A DNA stretch of 64,000 nucleotides from Terrabacter sp. Root85 (GTDB taxonomy: Bacteria > Actinomycetota > Actinomycetes > Actinomycetales > Dermatophilaceae), in the NCBI RefSeq assembly GCF_001429185.1, contig NZ_LMIW01000009.1, positions 1 to 64,000 of the forward strand. Direction: 5' to 3'. Below the pieces are notes generated by a model. It did no database searches. It was not told the DNA's origin and saw only the letters and a program-made list of their open reading frames with translations. Every line of letters begins with the position of its first letter. Positions within the stretch are counted from its first letter, which is position 1. Made by a program: the position numbers and the translations under genes. Below, piece after piece: positions 28,549 through 37,670 of this stretch.

Positions 28549-29196
28549 GTGCCGCCCCGCCCACCTGAAGCGCCCCCGGTCGTCGTCGTCCTGACGGGCG
28601 GGGCCTCCCGGCGGATGGGCTCGCACAAACCCGTCCTCGACGTCGGCGGCCGCCCCCTCGTCGCGCGCGTGCTCGACGCGGCCGGCGACCGCCCGGCGCT
28701 CGTCGTCGGCCCGGGCCAGGGCGTCCCCGACGGCGTACGCGTCGTGTGGGAGCGCGTTCCCGGCGGCGGTCCCGTGTCCGGCGTGTCCACCGCCGTCGAG
28801 GCCCTCGCCGCCGATGCCGCCACGAGTGCCACCCCGCTGCCGTATGCCGTCGTGCTGCTGGCCGCGGACCTGCCCTTCGTCACCTCCGCCCACGTCGACC
28901 GGCTCCTCGAGGCGCTCGGGTCGGCCGACCTCGCCGTGACGGTCGACCGTGACGGACGCACCAACTGGCTCTGCTCGGCCTGGCGCGTCGCCGCCCTGCA
29001 CGGGCGTCTCGACGAGCTCGGGGACCCCTACGGCAGGAGCATGCGCGACCTCGCCGACGGCATACGCACGCAGTCGGTGGACGACCCCTCCGGGGTCGCG
29101 CTGGACGTCGACACACCGGCCGACCTGACGCGTGCGCGCGACCGTGCGCGCGGCCGCGCGCGCGGCCGCGCGGAGCACCGTCCGAGCGTCGACTGA
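28549..29196 (+). CDS. mobA: molybdenum cofactor guanylyltransferase MobA
   Basis: The 215-residue protein has the nucleotidyltransferase signature VVVLTGGASRRMGSHKPVLDVGGRPL, AADLPFVTSAHVDRLLE and a C-terminal ALDVDTPADL. MobA adds GMP to Mo-molybdopterin to make the MGD cofactor needed by formate dehydrogenase and nitrate reductase, which fits its neighbour fdhD. The last 20 residues are a low-complexity Arg/Gly/Ala tail (ARDRARGRARGRAEHR) from a GCGCGC-rich repeat and are probably not functional. mocA at 1.9 kb is the CMP-specific counterpart. Confidence 0.88.
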   Translation: MPPRPPEAPPVVVVLTGGASRRMGSHKPVLDVGGRPLVARVLDAAGDRPALVVGPGQGVPDGVRVVWERVPGGGPVSGVSTAVEALAADAATSATPLPYAVVLLAADLPFVTSAHVDRLLEALGSADLAVTVDRDGRTNWLCSAWRVAALHGRLDELGDPYGRSMRDLADGIRTQSVDDPSGVALDVDTPADLTRARDRARGRARGRAEHRPSVD

Positions 29197-29360
29197 AGGC
29201 CGGCTGAGGCCCTCGACGGGCGACTCTGGGAGATCGCCCAAGTCGGACCCTGCGGCGAATCCCCCTGCGGCCAAGTGCTACTCCGGACTTCGGAGGCATT
29301 TGGCAAAGACTTGGTAAGCCCCGTTGACCCGTGTTCCGGGCGGCTGCCAACGTCACGCTC

Positions 29361-29397
29361 GTTCCGGCCCGATCTCATGTCGTGAGATGAGCGGAAC
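29361..29397 (+). promoter_or_regulatory. stem-loop in the leader of the M4 protease gene
   Basis: GTTCCG/CGGAAC (29361-29366, 29392-29397) encloses ATCTCA/TGAGAT (29372-29377, 29383-29388), 46 bases before the GTG start. It could regulate mRNA stability or be an operator. The rest of the 246-base gap upstream shows no firm promoter. Confidence 0.45.
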
Positions 29398-29442
29398 TCC
29401 CTCCAGGCGGCCCTCGAGCCGCATCTCGACAAGGAGCAACCA

Positions 29443-31500
29443 GTGAATCGACTGAAGTCTGGGCTGGCGACCGGAGGGCTGCTCGCCCTCGCCCTCGCCA
29501 TCTCGCCGGCGATCCCGGCGGGCGCAGCGGCCGGTGCAGGACGCGACAAGGCGCCCGCCCCCGAGTCGCAGAGCCTCAAGGCGACCGAGCAGTCCCGAGC
29601 AGCATCGTCCGCGAGCGCCCTCGGCCTCGCCTCGGGCGAGAAGCTCACCGTCAAGTCCGTCATCCAGGACGCCAACGGCGCGACGCACGTCCGCTACGAG
29701 CGGACCCTCGACGGCCTCCGCGTCATCGGCGGCGACTTCGTCAGCCACAAGGACTCCTCGGGTGCCGTCAAGAGCGTCACGTGGAACTACCGCAAGAACG
29801 TCACCCCCGCGACGATGACCCCGAGCGTCTCCAAGAGCGAGGCGCACCAGGCTGGTCTCGCCGCGTCGAAGGCCAACAAGGAGACCGCCACCCCCGGTGA
29901 GCTCGTCGTCTTCCAGTCGGCCACCGGCCCCAAGCTCGCCTACGAGGTCATCACCGAGGGCATCAAGGCCGACCAGACCCCGACCCGACTGCACACGATC
30001 GTCGACGCCACGACGGGCAAGACCCTGACGAGCTGGGACGACGTCAAGCAGGGCACCGGCAACGGCATCTTCGTCGGCTCCGTCACGCTGGCCACGACCG
30101 CCGGCACGACGTACACGATGAAGGACACGCACGGGAACTACACGACCGACCTCAACCAGGCCACGAGCGGCAACGGCACGACGTTCACCGACGCCGACGA
30201 CGTCTGGGGCAACGGCGCCCAGAGCAACCGCCAGTCGGCGGCCGTCGACGCGCACTACGGCGCCGGCAAGACGTACGACTACTACAACACCCAGCTCGGC
30301 CGCGCCGGCATCTGGAACAACGGCACGGGCGCCCGCAGCCGCGTCCACTACGGCCAGAACTACGTCAACGCCTTCTGGGACGGCACGCAGATGACCTACG
30401 GCGACGGCGCGGGCAACGCGGCCCCGCTCGTCGAGCTCGACGTCGCCGGCCACGAGATGAGCCACGGCGTCACCGAGAACACCGCGGGCCTCGCCTACAC
30501 CGGCGACGCGGGCGGCCTCAACGAGGCGACGTCGGACATCTTCGGCACGGGTGTCGAGTGGTACACCAACAACCCGAGCGACACCCCCGACTACCTCATC
30601 GGCGAAGAGATCAACATCAACGGCAACGGCACGCCGCTGCGCTACATGGACAAGCCGAGCAAGGACGGCGGCTCGAAGGACTGCTGGAGCAGCTCCCTCG
30701 GCGGCCTCGACCCGCACTACTCGTCCGGCCCGCTGAACCACTGGTACTACCTGGCCTCCGAGGGTTCGGGTGCCAAGACGATCAACGGTGTGAGCTACAA
30801 CAGCACCACCTGCAACGCCTCGACGGTGACCGGCATCGGCCACCTCAAGGTCGAGAAGATCTGGTACCGCACGCTGTCGACGTACCTCACCTCGAGCAGC
30901 AACTACGCGGCGGCCCGCACCGGCGTCATCAAGGCGGCCAAGGACCTCTACGGCGTCGGCTCGGCCGAGTGCACCGCGGTCGACAAGGCCATGGGCGCCA
31001 TCTCGGCTCCGGCCAGCACCGAGACCTGCGGCACCGGTGGTGGCGGTGGCGGCGGCGCTGCCCTGACGAACGGCGGCTTCGAGTCCGGCCAGACCGGATG
31101 GACCGGCACGACGGGCCCGATCACGAACAACACGGGCCGTCCGGCCCACGGTGGCTCGTACAAGCTGTGGCTCGGCGGCAACGGCACGGCCGGCTCGGAG
31201 AACGAGTCGCAGACCTTCGCCGTCCCGGCCACGGCCACCGCTCCGGCGCTGACCTACTGGATCCGCATCGACACGGCCGAGACCACGACGACGAGCGCCT
31301 ACGACACGGCCACCGTCCAGATCAACGGCGTGACGAAGCAGAGCTACTCCAACCTGTCCACGCCGAAGGCGTCCTACGTCCAGAAGACGATCGACCTCAC
31401 GGCCTACAAGGGCACGAACGTCACGCTGAAGTTCGCTGACACCGAGGACTCCTCGCTCCAGACGAGCTTCGTCGTCGACGACGTCGCGACGAACTTCTGA
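29443..31500 (+). CDS. secreted M4 (thermolysin-type) metalloprotease with C-terminal beta domain
   Basis: The 685-residue precursor has a signal peptide (MNRLKSGLATGGLLALALAISPAIPAG), an FTP/PepSY propeptide (about 40-200), and an M4 catalytic domain with the zinc motif HEMSH (residues 337-341) and third ligand in GGLNEATSD (about 361). A Gly-rich hinge near residue 531 leads to a beta-sandwich of about 145 residues (NGGFESGQTGW ... SFVVDDVATNF) of the kind that binds carbohydrate or aids secretion. Two Cys (KDCW, TTCN) may form a disulfide. AAGGAG precedes GTG 29443. Confidence 0.93.
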   Translation: MNRLKSGLATGGLLALALAISPAIPAGAAAGAGRDKAPAPESQSLKATEQSRAASSASALGLASGEKLTVKSVIQDANGATHVRYERTLDGLRVIGGDFVSHKDSSGAVKSVTWNYRKNVTPATMTPSVSKSEAHQAGLAASKANKETATPGELVVFQSATGPKLAYEVITEGIKADQTPTRLHTIVDATTGKTLTSWDDVKQGTGNGIFVGSVTLATTAGTTYTMKDTHGNYTTDLNQATSGNGTTFTDADDVWGNGAQSNRQSAAVDAHYGAGKTYDYYNTQLGRAGIWNNGTGARSRVHYGQNYVNAFWDGTQMTYGDGAGNAAPLVELDVAGHEMSHGVTENTAGLAYTGDAGGLNEATSDIFGTGVEWYTNNPSDTPDYLIGEEININGNGTPLRYMDKPSKDGGSKDCWSSSLGGLDPHYSSGPLNHWYYLASEGSGAKTINGVSYNSTTCNASTVTGIGHLKVEKIWYRTLSTYLTSSSNYAAARTGVIKAAKDLYGVGSAECTAVDKAMGAISAPASTETCGTGGGGGGGAALTNGGFESGQTGWTGTTGPITNNTGRPAHGGSYKLWLGGNGTAGSENESQTFAVPATATAPALTYWIRIDTAETTTTSAYDTATVQINGVTKQSYSNLSTPKASYVQKTIDLTAYKGTNVTLKFADTEDSSLQTSFVVDDVATNF

Positions 31501-31551
31501 CGGACCGAGCACTCCGGGCCGCGTGAGCTGCCCAGATGGACACGCACCACA

Positions 31552-31595
31552 GAGGTCGGTATGCCGCCGGGTCAGCCCCGCGGCATACCGACCTC
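31552..31595. terminator. hairpin terminator after the M4 protease
   Basis: A 16-bp perfect stem, GAGGTCGGTATGCCGC and its complement, closes on 12 bases. The stem itself contains the over-represented word GTATGCC and its complement. It can also serve the convergent lipoprotein gene. Confidence 0.85.
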
Positions 31596-31630
31596 CTGCG
31601 TGCGGCGGGGGCTCCTGCCCGCGCGGACGC

Positions 31631-32266
31631 TCAGGAGGCGGGCGCGGTGGTCGGCGTCCCCGGCGCAGCGGTGGTCGGCGTCGTGCAGCGGGTCGTCGAG
31701 GGCGCCGAGAGGGTGACGTCGCTGACGAGGATGCCGACGAGGCCGGAGATCTCACCGAGCGACGGGTCGCTGAGGTCGACGGCGCGGGCCTGGTGGTCGG
31801 TGACCGAGATCGTGATCGGGTCGCTCTCGGGGACGGCGTCGGGGTCGAGCACGGTGGACCCGTCGGTCGGCGGCGGGGCCGTCGAGGGGCCGAGGCGGAG
31901 CGTCGCGAGGAGGGTGACGAGCTGGCGCTGCTGCGGGGCGCTGAGCGTGCACACGCGACCGTGGACCGAGCGGGTCTCGACGCGGACCCGACCGTTGGCC
32001 TCGAGCACGATCTGGTCGTCGAAGCCGGCGATGCCACCGGTGCGCCGCAACGTCAGCGGGAACGTGGGGCCGTACGACGACCCGAGCGCGTCCTCACCGG
32101 CGGCGCCGAAGCGCAGCGCCGAGGTCGTCGACGACGTGGGCGCCGAGGCCGACGAGGTCACCTCACCCGTCGACCCGTCCTCAGGCGTGGCTGACCCGCA
32201 GCCCCCGACGAAGAGTGCTGCGACGGCCATCCCCACGCACAGGCCTGCGCGCCCCATGACGTCCAT
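31631..32266 (-). CDS. lipoprotein of unknown function
   Basis: The 211-residue precursor begins with a lipoprotein signal (GRAGLCVGMAVAALFVGGC, lipobox VGGC) and then a Ser/Thr-rich spacer. The C-terminal half has a strand pattern (FDDQIVLEANGRVRVETR ... CTLSAPQQRQLVTLLATLRL ... DPITISVTDHQARAVDL) reminiscent of protealysin-inhibitor-type (emfourin) proteins, which are often encoded next to M4 proteases. That similarity is weak and by eye only. GAGGGG precedes ATG 32266. It converges on the M4 gene. Confidence 0.75.
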   Translation of the reverse strand: MDVMGRAGLCVGMAVAALFVGGCGSATPEDGSTGEVTSSASAPTSSTTSALRFGAAGEDALGSSYGPTFPLTLRRTGGIAGFDDQIVLEANGRVRVETRSVHGRVCTLSAPQQRQLVTLLATLRLGPSTAPPPTDGSTVLDPDAVPESDPITISVTDHQARAVDLSDPSLGEISGLVGILVSDVTLSAPSTTRCTTPTTAAPGTPTTAPAS

Positions 32267-32491
32267 GGTGGCCCCTCGCGGCGGACGATGCACGCCCGAC
32301 GCGGTGGAATCGGGACAACGCTTGGGTGACGGTTTCAAGTGGCGGGCCTCGGGGTGCGCGGGAATGCTCGGTGTCAGAGGTGTGTGTCGGGCTCGGGGCC
32401 GGACGCACCCATTCGCACGGAGGCGGGCACCGACGGACCCACGTCGGCGGTCGGCGTCCTGCGGTCACCAGGGACATGAAAGGGACATCGA

Positions 32492-34456
32492 GTGATACCC
32501 ATCTCCACACCACACCGAACTCCGGGAAGCCGCAGGACGCGGCGGTCGGTCGCAGCGCTCGGCGCCGTCGCGGCCGTCGCCGCCGGCCTGGCTCTGACGA
32601 GCCCGGCCGCGCAGGCTGCGGACCCGTCGGCCTCGGCCTCGGGCAGCGACCCCGCCAGCCGGGAGCGGGCCTTCGCCGCGGCCTCGGCGGAGTACGGCGT
32701 GCCGCGCACGGTCCTCGAGGCGGTGTCGTACGCCCAGACCCGCTGGGACTTCAACCCCGGGCACAGCACGTCCGGCGGCTACGGCCCGATGCACCTCGTC
32801 GACGCCGACCTCGGCACCCGCGCCGACGCGAAGGGCCTCGGGGAGCCGTCCGCTCCGGAGGCCGCACCCGTGGCCGACACGCTCGGCCGCGCCGCGGAGC
32901 TGACCGGCCTCGCCGAGGACGCACTGCGCACCGACGAGGTCGCCAACATCCGCGGCGGTGCGGCCCTGCTCGCCGCCACGCAGAAGCGCCTCGGGCTGCC
33001 CATGGGACAGTCCACCGACGCGGGCCAGTGGTACGCCGCCGTCGCCGACGCCTCGGGCTCGGCCCAGGAGGACGTCGCGGCGGCCTTCGCCGACGACACC
33101 TACTCCGTCATCGCGTCCGGCGCCTCGCGCCGCACCGTCGACGGCAAGGAGGTCTCGCTGCTGCCGTCGGCCGTCAGGGCGGACACGGCGCAGGTCGACC
33201 GCCTCGGGCTGCTCAAGAAGCCCAACGGCGGCCCCGTCGACTGCCCGCCCGGGCTCGACTGCGAGTGGGTCCCCGCACCGTACGAGCAGTACGGCCCGGG
33301 CGCCGGTGACTACGGCAACCACGACCTCGCCCAGCGTCCGCGCTCGCCGAAGATCACCAACATCGTCATCCACGACACCGAGGCGACCTACGACACGACC
33401 CTCAAGCTGGTGAGCGACCCTACCTACGTGTCGTGGCAGTACAGCCTGCGCAGCTCCGACGGCCACATCGCCCAGCACCTCACGCCGCAGGACGTCGGCT
33501 GGCACGCGGGCAACTGGTACGTCAACAGCCACTCGATCGGCCTCGAGCACGAGGGCTTCGCGCCCCAGGGCGCCGAGTGGTTCAGCGAGCCGATGTACCG
33601 CTCGTCCGCGCGGCTCGTGCGCTACCTCGCCACGACGTACGACATCCCGCTCGACATGCAGCACGTCTTCGGCCACGACCAGATCCCGGGTGTGACCCCG
33701 GGCAACGTCGCCGGCATGCACTGGGACCCGGGCCCCTACTGGAACTGGGAGCACTACTTCCAGCTCCTCGGGGCGCCGCTCTCGGCCCACCAGTCCGGTG
33801 CGGCCCAGGACCTCGTGCGGATCCTCCCCGGCTTCGAGGACAACATCCAGCCGGTGACCGGCTGCACGACGGCGGGCGTCGCCTGCCGCGCGCAGGGCAC
33901 CAACTTCGTCTACCTGCACACCCAGCCGTCCGAGACGGCGCCGCTCGTCAACGACATCGGCCGCAAGTCCAACGGCGCGGCGTCGACGACGAACGTGTCC
34001 GACATCGGGGCCCGGGCCCAGACCGGTCTGACCTTCGCCGTGGCCGAGCGCAGCGGTGACTGGACGGCCATCTGGTTCAACGGCGTCAAGGGCTGGTTCC
34101 TCAACCCGGCGTCCGACCCGACGGCCGTCCCGGTCAAGGGCTCCTACGTCGTGCCCAAGGCCGGTCTGGCCAAGGCCCCCGTCTACGGGCGGGCCTACCC
34201 CGAGGCGTCGGCCTACCCGGCGGGGATCCCGGTCCAGGCGCTCGCGCCGCTGCAGTACTCCTTCGCGGCGGGCCAGCGGTATGCCGTCGGTGACCTCACG
34301 GTGCCGACGAACTACTACCGTGCCTCGACGTTCTCGCTGGGGACCCCGAACGACCACGTCGACGTCGTCGGTCAGGACCGCTACTACCAGATCTCCCTCG
34401 GCCACCGCTTCGCCTACGTGCGCGCGGCCGACGTGGACGTCGTCACGGCCCAGTAG
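32492..34456 (+). CDS. secreted N-acetylmuramoyl-L-alanine amidase
   Basis: The 654-residue protein has a signal peptide (RRTRRSVAALGAVAAVAAGLALTSPAAQA), an N-terminal helical domain (residues 55-200, with YGVPRTVLEAVSYAQTRWDF resembling lytic-type domains), and an Amidase_2 domain (about 285-420). The zinc site fits IVIHDTEAT, the SIGLEHEGF glutamate and HWDPGPYW. The C-terminal 220 residues are two SH3-like segments (NFVYLHTQPSE ... GWFLNP; VVPKAGLAKAPVYGRAYPE). It cleaves the stem peptide from peptidoglycan. GTG 32492 follows AAAGGGAC. Confidence 0.9.
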   Translation: MIPISTPHRTPGSRRTRRSVAALGAVAAVAAGLALTSPAAQAADPSASASGSDPASRERAFAAASAEYGVPRTVLEAVSYAQTRWDFNPGHSTSGGYGPMHLVDADLGTRADAKGLGEPSAPEAAPVADTLGRAAELTGLAEDALRTDEVANIRGGAALLAATQKRLGLPMGQSTDAGQWYAAVADASGSAQEDVAAAFADDTYSVIASGASRRTVDGKEVSLLPSAVRADTAQVDRLGLLKKPNGGPVDCPPGLDCEWVPAPYEQYGPGAGDYGNHDLAQRPRSPKITNIVIHDTEATYDTTLKLVSDPTYVSWQYSLRSSDGHIAQHLTPQDVGWHAGNWYVNSHSIGLEHEGFAPQGAEWFSEPMYRSSARLVRYLATTYDIPLDMQHVFGHDQIPGVTPGNVAGMHWDPGPYWNWEHYFQLLGAPLSAHQSGAAQDLVRILPGFEDNIQPVTGCTTAGVACRAQGTNFVYLHTQPSETAPLVNDIGRKSNGAASTTNVSDIGARAQTGLTFAVAERSGDWTAIWFNGVKGWFLNPASDPTAVPVKGSYVVPKAGLAKAPVYGRAYPEASAYPAGIPVQALAPLQYSFAAGQRYAVGDLTVPTNYYRASTFSLGTPNDHVDVVGQDRYYQISLGHRFAYVRAADVDVVTAQ

Positions 34457-34507
34457 CCAGCGGCACCACCCAACCGTCGAGGGGCCAGAATCTGTCGCCT
34501 CATCGAC

Positions 34508-34580
34508 GTCGAAAGGCCACTTCTCGTCACGAGAAGTGGCCTTTCGACTGCCCGTGACCGGCACGAAGTGGCCTCTCGAC
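34508..34580. terminator. perfect 19-bp hairpin plus an extra half-copy
   Basis: GTCGAAAGGCCACTTCTCG (34508-34526) and its exact complement (34530-34548) close on TCA. A third, slightly different arm, GAAGTGGCCTCTCGAC, follows at 34565-34580 and could pair instead with the left arm. It lies between the convergent amidase and transpeptidase genes. Confidence 0.85.
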
Positions 34581-34597
34581 GGTCAGGGGGCGGGGGC

Positions 34598-36523
34598 TCA
34601 GCGGAGGTCGTACGCCTTGAGGAAGCTGACGATGAAGGGCGCGGCGCCCGTCACGCCGTTGTCCCCGACCTCGTTGTAGGCCGCGATCGCGATGTCCCCG
34701 CGGCCGGCGACCATCCACACGTGGGTGTCGGGCGGGCTCTTCGTGCCGAACTCGGCGGTGCCGGTCTTGGCGTACTCGACGCCGAGCGGACCCAGGACCT
34801 TGCCTGACCCCTCGGTGACGACGTCACGCATCTCCTGACGCAGCACACCCGCCTCGGTGGGGTCGAGGGGCGTCGCGGGCTTGGGCAGGGCGGGGGCGCC
34901 GGCCACGAGCTGCGGGCGCACCGTCTGGCCCTTCATGACCGACGCGACGACGATCGCCATCGTCAGCGGTGACGCCTCGACGCGCCCCTGCCCGATGAAC
35001 GACGCCGCGTGCTCGACGACGTCGTCGGTCGTCGGCACCGAGCCGAGGAAGCCGGTGAAGGGCAGGTCGAGCTTCTCGCCCATGCCGAGCGACTGCGCGG
35101 CGGACACGAGGTCGTCCTGGCTCACCTTCTCGTGCTGGCTGATGAAGGCCGTGTTGCACGAGTAGGCGAGGGCGGTCCGCATCGGGATGTCGCCGAGCTT
35201 GTCCTTGGGGTAAGTCGTGTAGTTGCTGAACCGGCGGCCGTTGACGGTGAGCGTCTCGGTGCACGGCAGCAACGCGTCGGCCGTGGCGCCCTTGCGCACG
35301 TTGGCGAGCGAGCTGACGATCTTGAACGTCGAGCCCGGCGCCTCCTTGCCGGCCAGGGCGAGGGTCGTGCCGGCAGCGGCAGGCCCGACGGCCGCGGCGA
35401 GCACCTCACCGGTCGACACGCGGACGGCGACGAGCGCGGTCGGGTGCTTCGTCTGCTTGGCGAGCGCCGACTCGGCCGCGGACTGGGCCTTGGGGTCGAG
35501 GGTGATCGTCAACGGCTCGCCCTCGGTCGACTGCTCGGCGAAGAGCTCGCGCTTGTCGAGGGCGCTGCCGTCGGCGCCGCGCTTGACGGCGTGGACCGCC
35601 AGGCCGGGCGTGCCTCGTAGCCGGGCGTCGTAGCGGTACTCGAGGCCGTTCTTGCCGACGGTGTCGCCGGCCTCGAGGGCGTCCTTCGAGGCCTTGATCT
35701 GCTCGGCCGTGGCCTCGCCGACCGTGCCGAGGATCGGGGCGGCCCACGTGCGGCTCGGGCCGAGCACCTGCAGGGCCGGGACGGTGAGCGCACCCGTGAC
35801 CTTCTCGATCGCGGTGCCCCGCTCCTCGATGATCGGGTCGGTGGCTCGCAGGGTGACGCCCTCGACGAAGGCCTTGGAGCCGGCTGCCTCGACCTTCGCC
35901 GCGAAGCGGGCGGGATCGATCTCGATGAGGGCGGCGAGCTTCTTCGCCGCGGCAGTCGCCTCGGCGCCCGACACCTTCGTCTTGTCGATGCCGACGGCGG
36001 CGACCTCGCGCTCGGTCATGATCTTGCCGCCCGAGGAGTCGACGATGTCGGCCCGCCGAGGCCACTTGCGGGCGAGGTCGAGGGTCTCGTCGGAGGTGAG
36101 CTGGGGCGCGACGACGCCGGGCGTCCAGGACACCCGCCACTGGTCGTCGACGAGACTCAGGTCGACCTGCGTCTCGTAGGTCCAGTCGGTCGGGGACGTC
36201 GAGACGTCCCAGCGGCTGAAGAGCGTGGCCGTGGCGTGGTCGGAGCCCTCGGTGTGGCTCATCTCGCTGAGGGCCACCTGCGGACGCAGCGTGCCTAGGT
36301 CCTTGTAGGCGGCCTTGACGAAGGCGGTCGCCTTAGCGGGCGTCGTGTTCTTGAAGGTGACCGCGCCGAGGTCACCGCTCGCCAGCCCCGAGGCGAGGGC
36401 ACGAGCGGTGTCGTCGGGCTTCGGCGGCGAGTCGAAGAGGGAGCAGCCGGCGCCGAGCGTGCCGACGAGCACCCCCGAGAGCGACACGGCGACGAGAGTC
36501 CTGGCACGAGATCCCCTGAGCAT
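34598..36523 (-). CDS. penicillin-binding protein with MecA-type N-terminus, lipid-anchored
   Basis: The 641-residue transpeptidase begins with a lipobox (GVLVGTLGAGCSLF). An NTF2-like MecA_N domain (about 35-150), a PBP dimer domain and a transpeptidase domain follow, with catalytic SxxK in PGSTFKI (about residue 399), SxN in YSCNTAF (about 454) and KTG in YAKTGTAEFG (about 586). It crosslinks peptidoglycan on the outer face of the membrane. MecA_N-type PBPs are common in Gram-positives and do not by themselves mean beta-lactam resistance. A GGAG precedes the ATG. Confidence 0.92.
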   Translation of the reverse strand: MLRGSRARTLVAVSLSGVLVGTLGAGCSLFDSPPKPDDTARALASGLASGDLGAVTFKNTTPAKATAFVKAAYKDLGTLRPQVALSEMSHTEGSDHATATLFSRWDVSTSPTDWTYETQVDLSLVDDQWRVSWTPGVVAPQLTSDETLDLARKWPRRADIVDSSGGKIMTEREVAAVGIDKTKVSGAEATAAAKKLAALIEIDPARFAAKVEAAGSKAFVEGVTLRATDPIIEERGTAIEKVTGALTVPALQVLGPSRTWAAPILGTVGEATAEQIKASKDALEAGDTVGKNGLEYRYDARLRGTPGLAVHAVKRGADGSALDKRELFAEQSTEGEPLTITLDPKAQSAAESALAKQTKHPTALVAVRVSTGEVLAAAVGPAAAGTTLALAGKEAPGSTFKIVSSLANVRKGATADALLPCTETLTVNGRRFSNYTTYPKDKLGDIPMRTALAYSCNTAFISQHEKVSQDDLVSAAQSLGMGEKLDLPFTGFLGSVPTTDDVVEHAASFIGQGRVEASPLTMAIVVASVMKGQTVRPQLVAGAPALPKPATPLDPTEAGVLRQEMRDVVTEGSGKVLGPLGVEYAKTGTAEFGTKSPPDTHVWMVAGRGDIAIAAYNEVGDNGVTGAAPFIVSFLKAYDLR

Positions 36524-36558
36524 GGCTCCACGGTACGTGCCGGGCCGCGGCCGCCGTG

Positions 36559-37593
36559 TCATGAGGTCGTGGCGCCGGCGTGACGATCGTCTGCAGGAGC
36601 GGGCGTGTGCCGGGCGGCCTGGCCGGGTGCCTGGCGTGCGCCGCCGCGGGGCGGCGTGCGCGGCCGGCGCCACAGCACGAGCGACCCGAGCAGGCCGACG
36701 ACGAGCGCGACGAGGTGAACGCCCCAGGCCTGGTTGGCGGGCGACAGAGCGGCGAGGAAGACGTCGCGGCTCGCCTCGACGTGGTCGCGCAGCCCGTTGG
36801 GCAGTCCCGAGCGCGGCCGCAGGTAGGACGCGAGGTAGGAGAAGGCGGTCTGGCCGGCGGCGCAGACGGAGAGCAGGACGAGCACCGCGAGCCACGCGAC
36901 GAGGCGTCGGGCCGGGCGCAGACCCAGGCCGGCCAGGGCGAGACCCGCGGCCACGCCCACGACGACGGAGCTCCACTGCAGCAGGCCCAGCGACCGCTGG
37001 AGGCCGAGCAGGGCGACGACGACGGCGCTGACCCAGCTGCCGAGAGCCACGGCGAGCGGGGCGGCGGCCAGGGCTCGCAGCACCGGGCCGCCGAGGGCGA
37101 CGAGGAGCCCGAGCACGAGACCGAGGACGGTGCCGAGGACCGCGACGGCGAGGACGCCGACGATGACGCGGTCGTCGCGGTCGAAGTCGCTGCCGAGCTG
37201 GCGGGTGGCCCCCGCCGACTGGGCGATCGTGTAGGCGCCGGACGTGAGGGCCCCCAGGGTGGCGAGCACGGCCACCCGGAGCCGTCGCCCGGCGCGGGGA
37301 CGCACCCAGAGCGTCGCGAGGGCCGCGAGGCCGCCGCCGACGAGCGTGATCGTCAGGAGCAGCCCGAGGCGCGCCGTGATGAACGGCAGGAGGCTGATGT
37401 AGCCGTCGGTCGCCGACCCCGTGGCGACGTCGTAGGGCCAGTTTCGTGGTGAGCGCGCGCCGAGCCCGTCGAGGATCCAGGGCAGCGCGCCGCCGACCCA
37501 CCAGGCCGCCGCCGCGAGAGGGAGGACCGGCCACAGGTGGGCACGCGCAGGCCGACGGTGTGCCTCACTGCCCACGCCAACGCCGGTGTCCAC
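36559..37593 (-). CDS. multi-pass membrane protein of unknown function
   Basis: The 344-residue protein has about eight hydrophobic helices (LPLAAAAWWVGGALPWIL; ITARLGLLLTITLVGGGLAALATLWV; VIVGVLAVAVLGTVLGLVLGLLVALGG; LVAWLAVLVLLSVCAAG; VHLVALVVGLLGSLVLW) and a basic Pro-rich C-terminus. I recognise no family. It begins with GTG and runs in the same direction as the transpeptidase gene, 35 bases upstream of it, so the two may be cotranscribed. Confidence 0.75.
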   Translation of the reverse strand: MDTGVGVGSEAHRRPARAHLWPVLPLAAAAWWVGGALPWILDGLGARSPRNWPYDVATGSATDGYISLLPFITARLGLLLTITLVGGGLAALATLWVRPRAGRRLRVAVLATLGALTSGAYTIAQSAGATRQLGSDFDRDDRVIVGVLAVAVLGTVLGLVLGLLVALGGPVLRALAAAPLAVALGSWVSAVVVALLGLQRSLGLLQWSSVVVGVAAGLALAGLGLRPARRLVAWLAVLVLLSVCAAGQTAFSYLASYLRPRSGLPNGLRDHVEASRDVFLAALSPANQAWGVHLVALVVGLLGSLVLWRRPRTPPRGGARQAPGQAARHTPAPADDRHAGATTS

Positions 37594-37670
37594 GCGCAGA
37601 TCCGATCATGACTGACCGACATCCGCCAATCGTCGGCGTGCTCGAGCGCCACAAAGGTCAGCGGTCGGGG

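Noticed and set aside
32267-32491. c-di-AMP (ydaO) riboswitch before the amidase
   Set aside because: These often precede actinobacterial wall hydrolases, but I could not find the conserved motifs in this leader.
34598-36523. mecA-type methicillin resistance gene
   Set aside because: The MecA_N domain is shared by many ordinary Gram-positive class B PBPs; no mecR/blaI or mobile element is adjacent.
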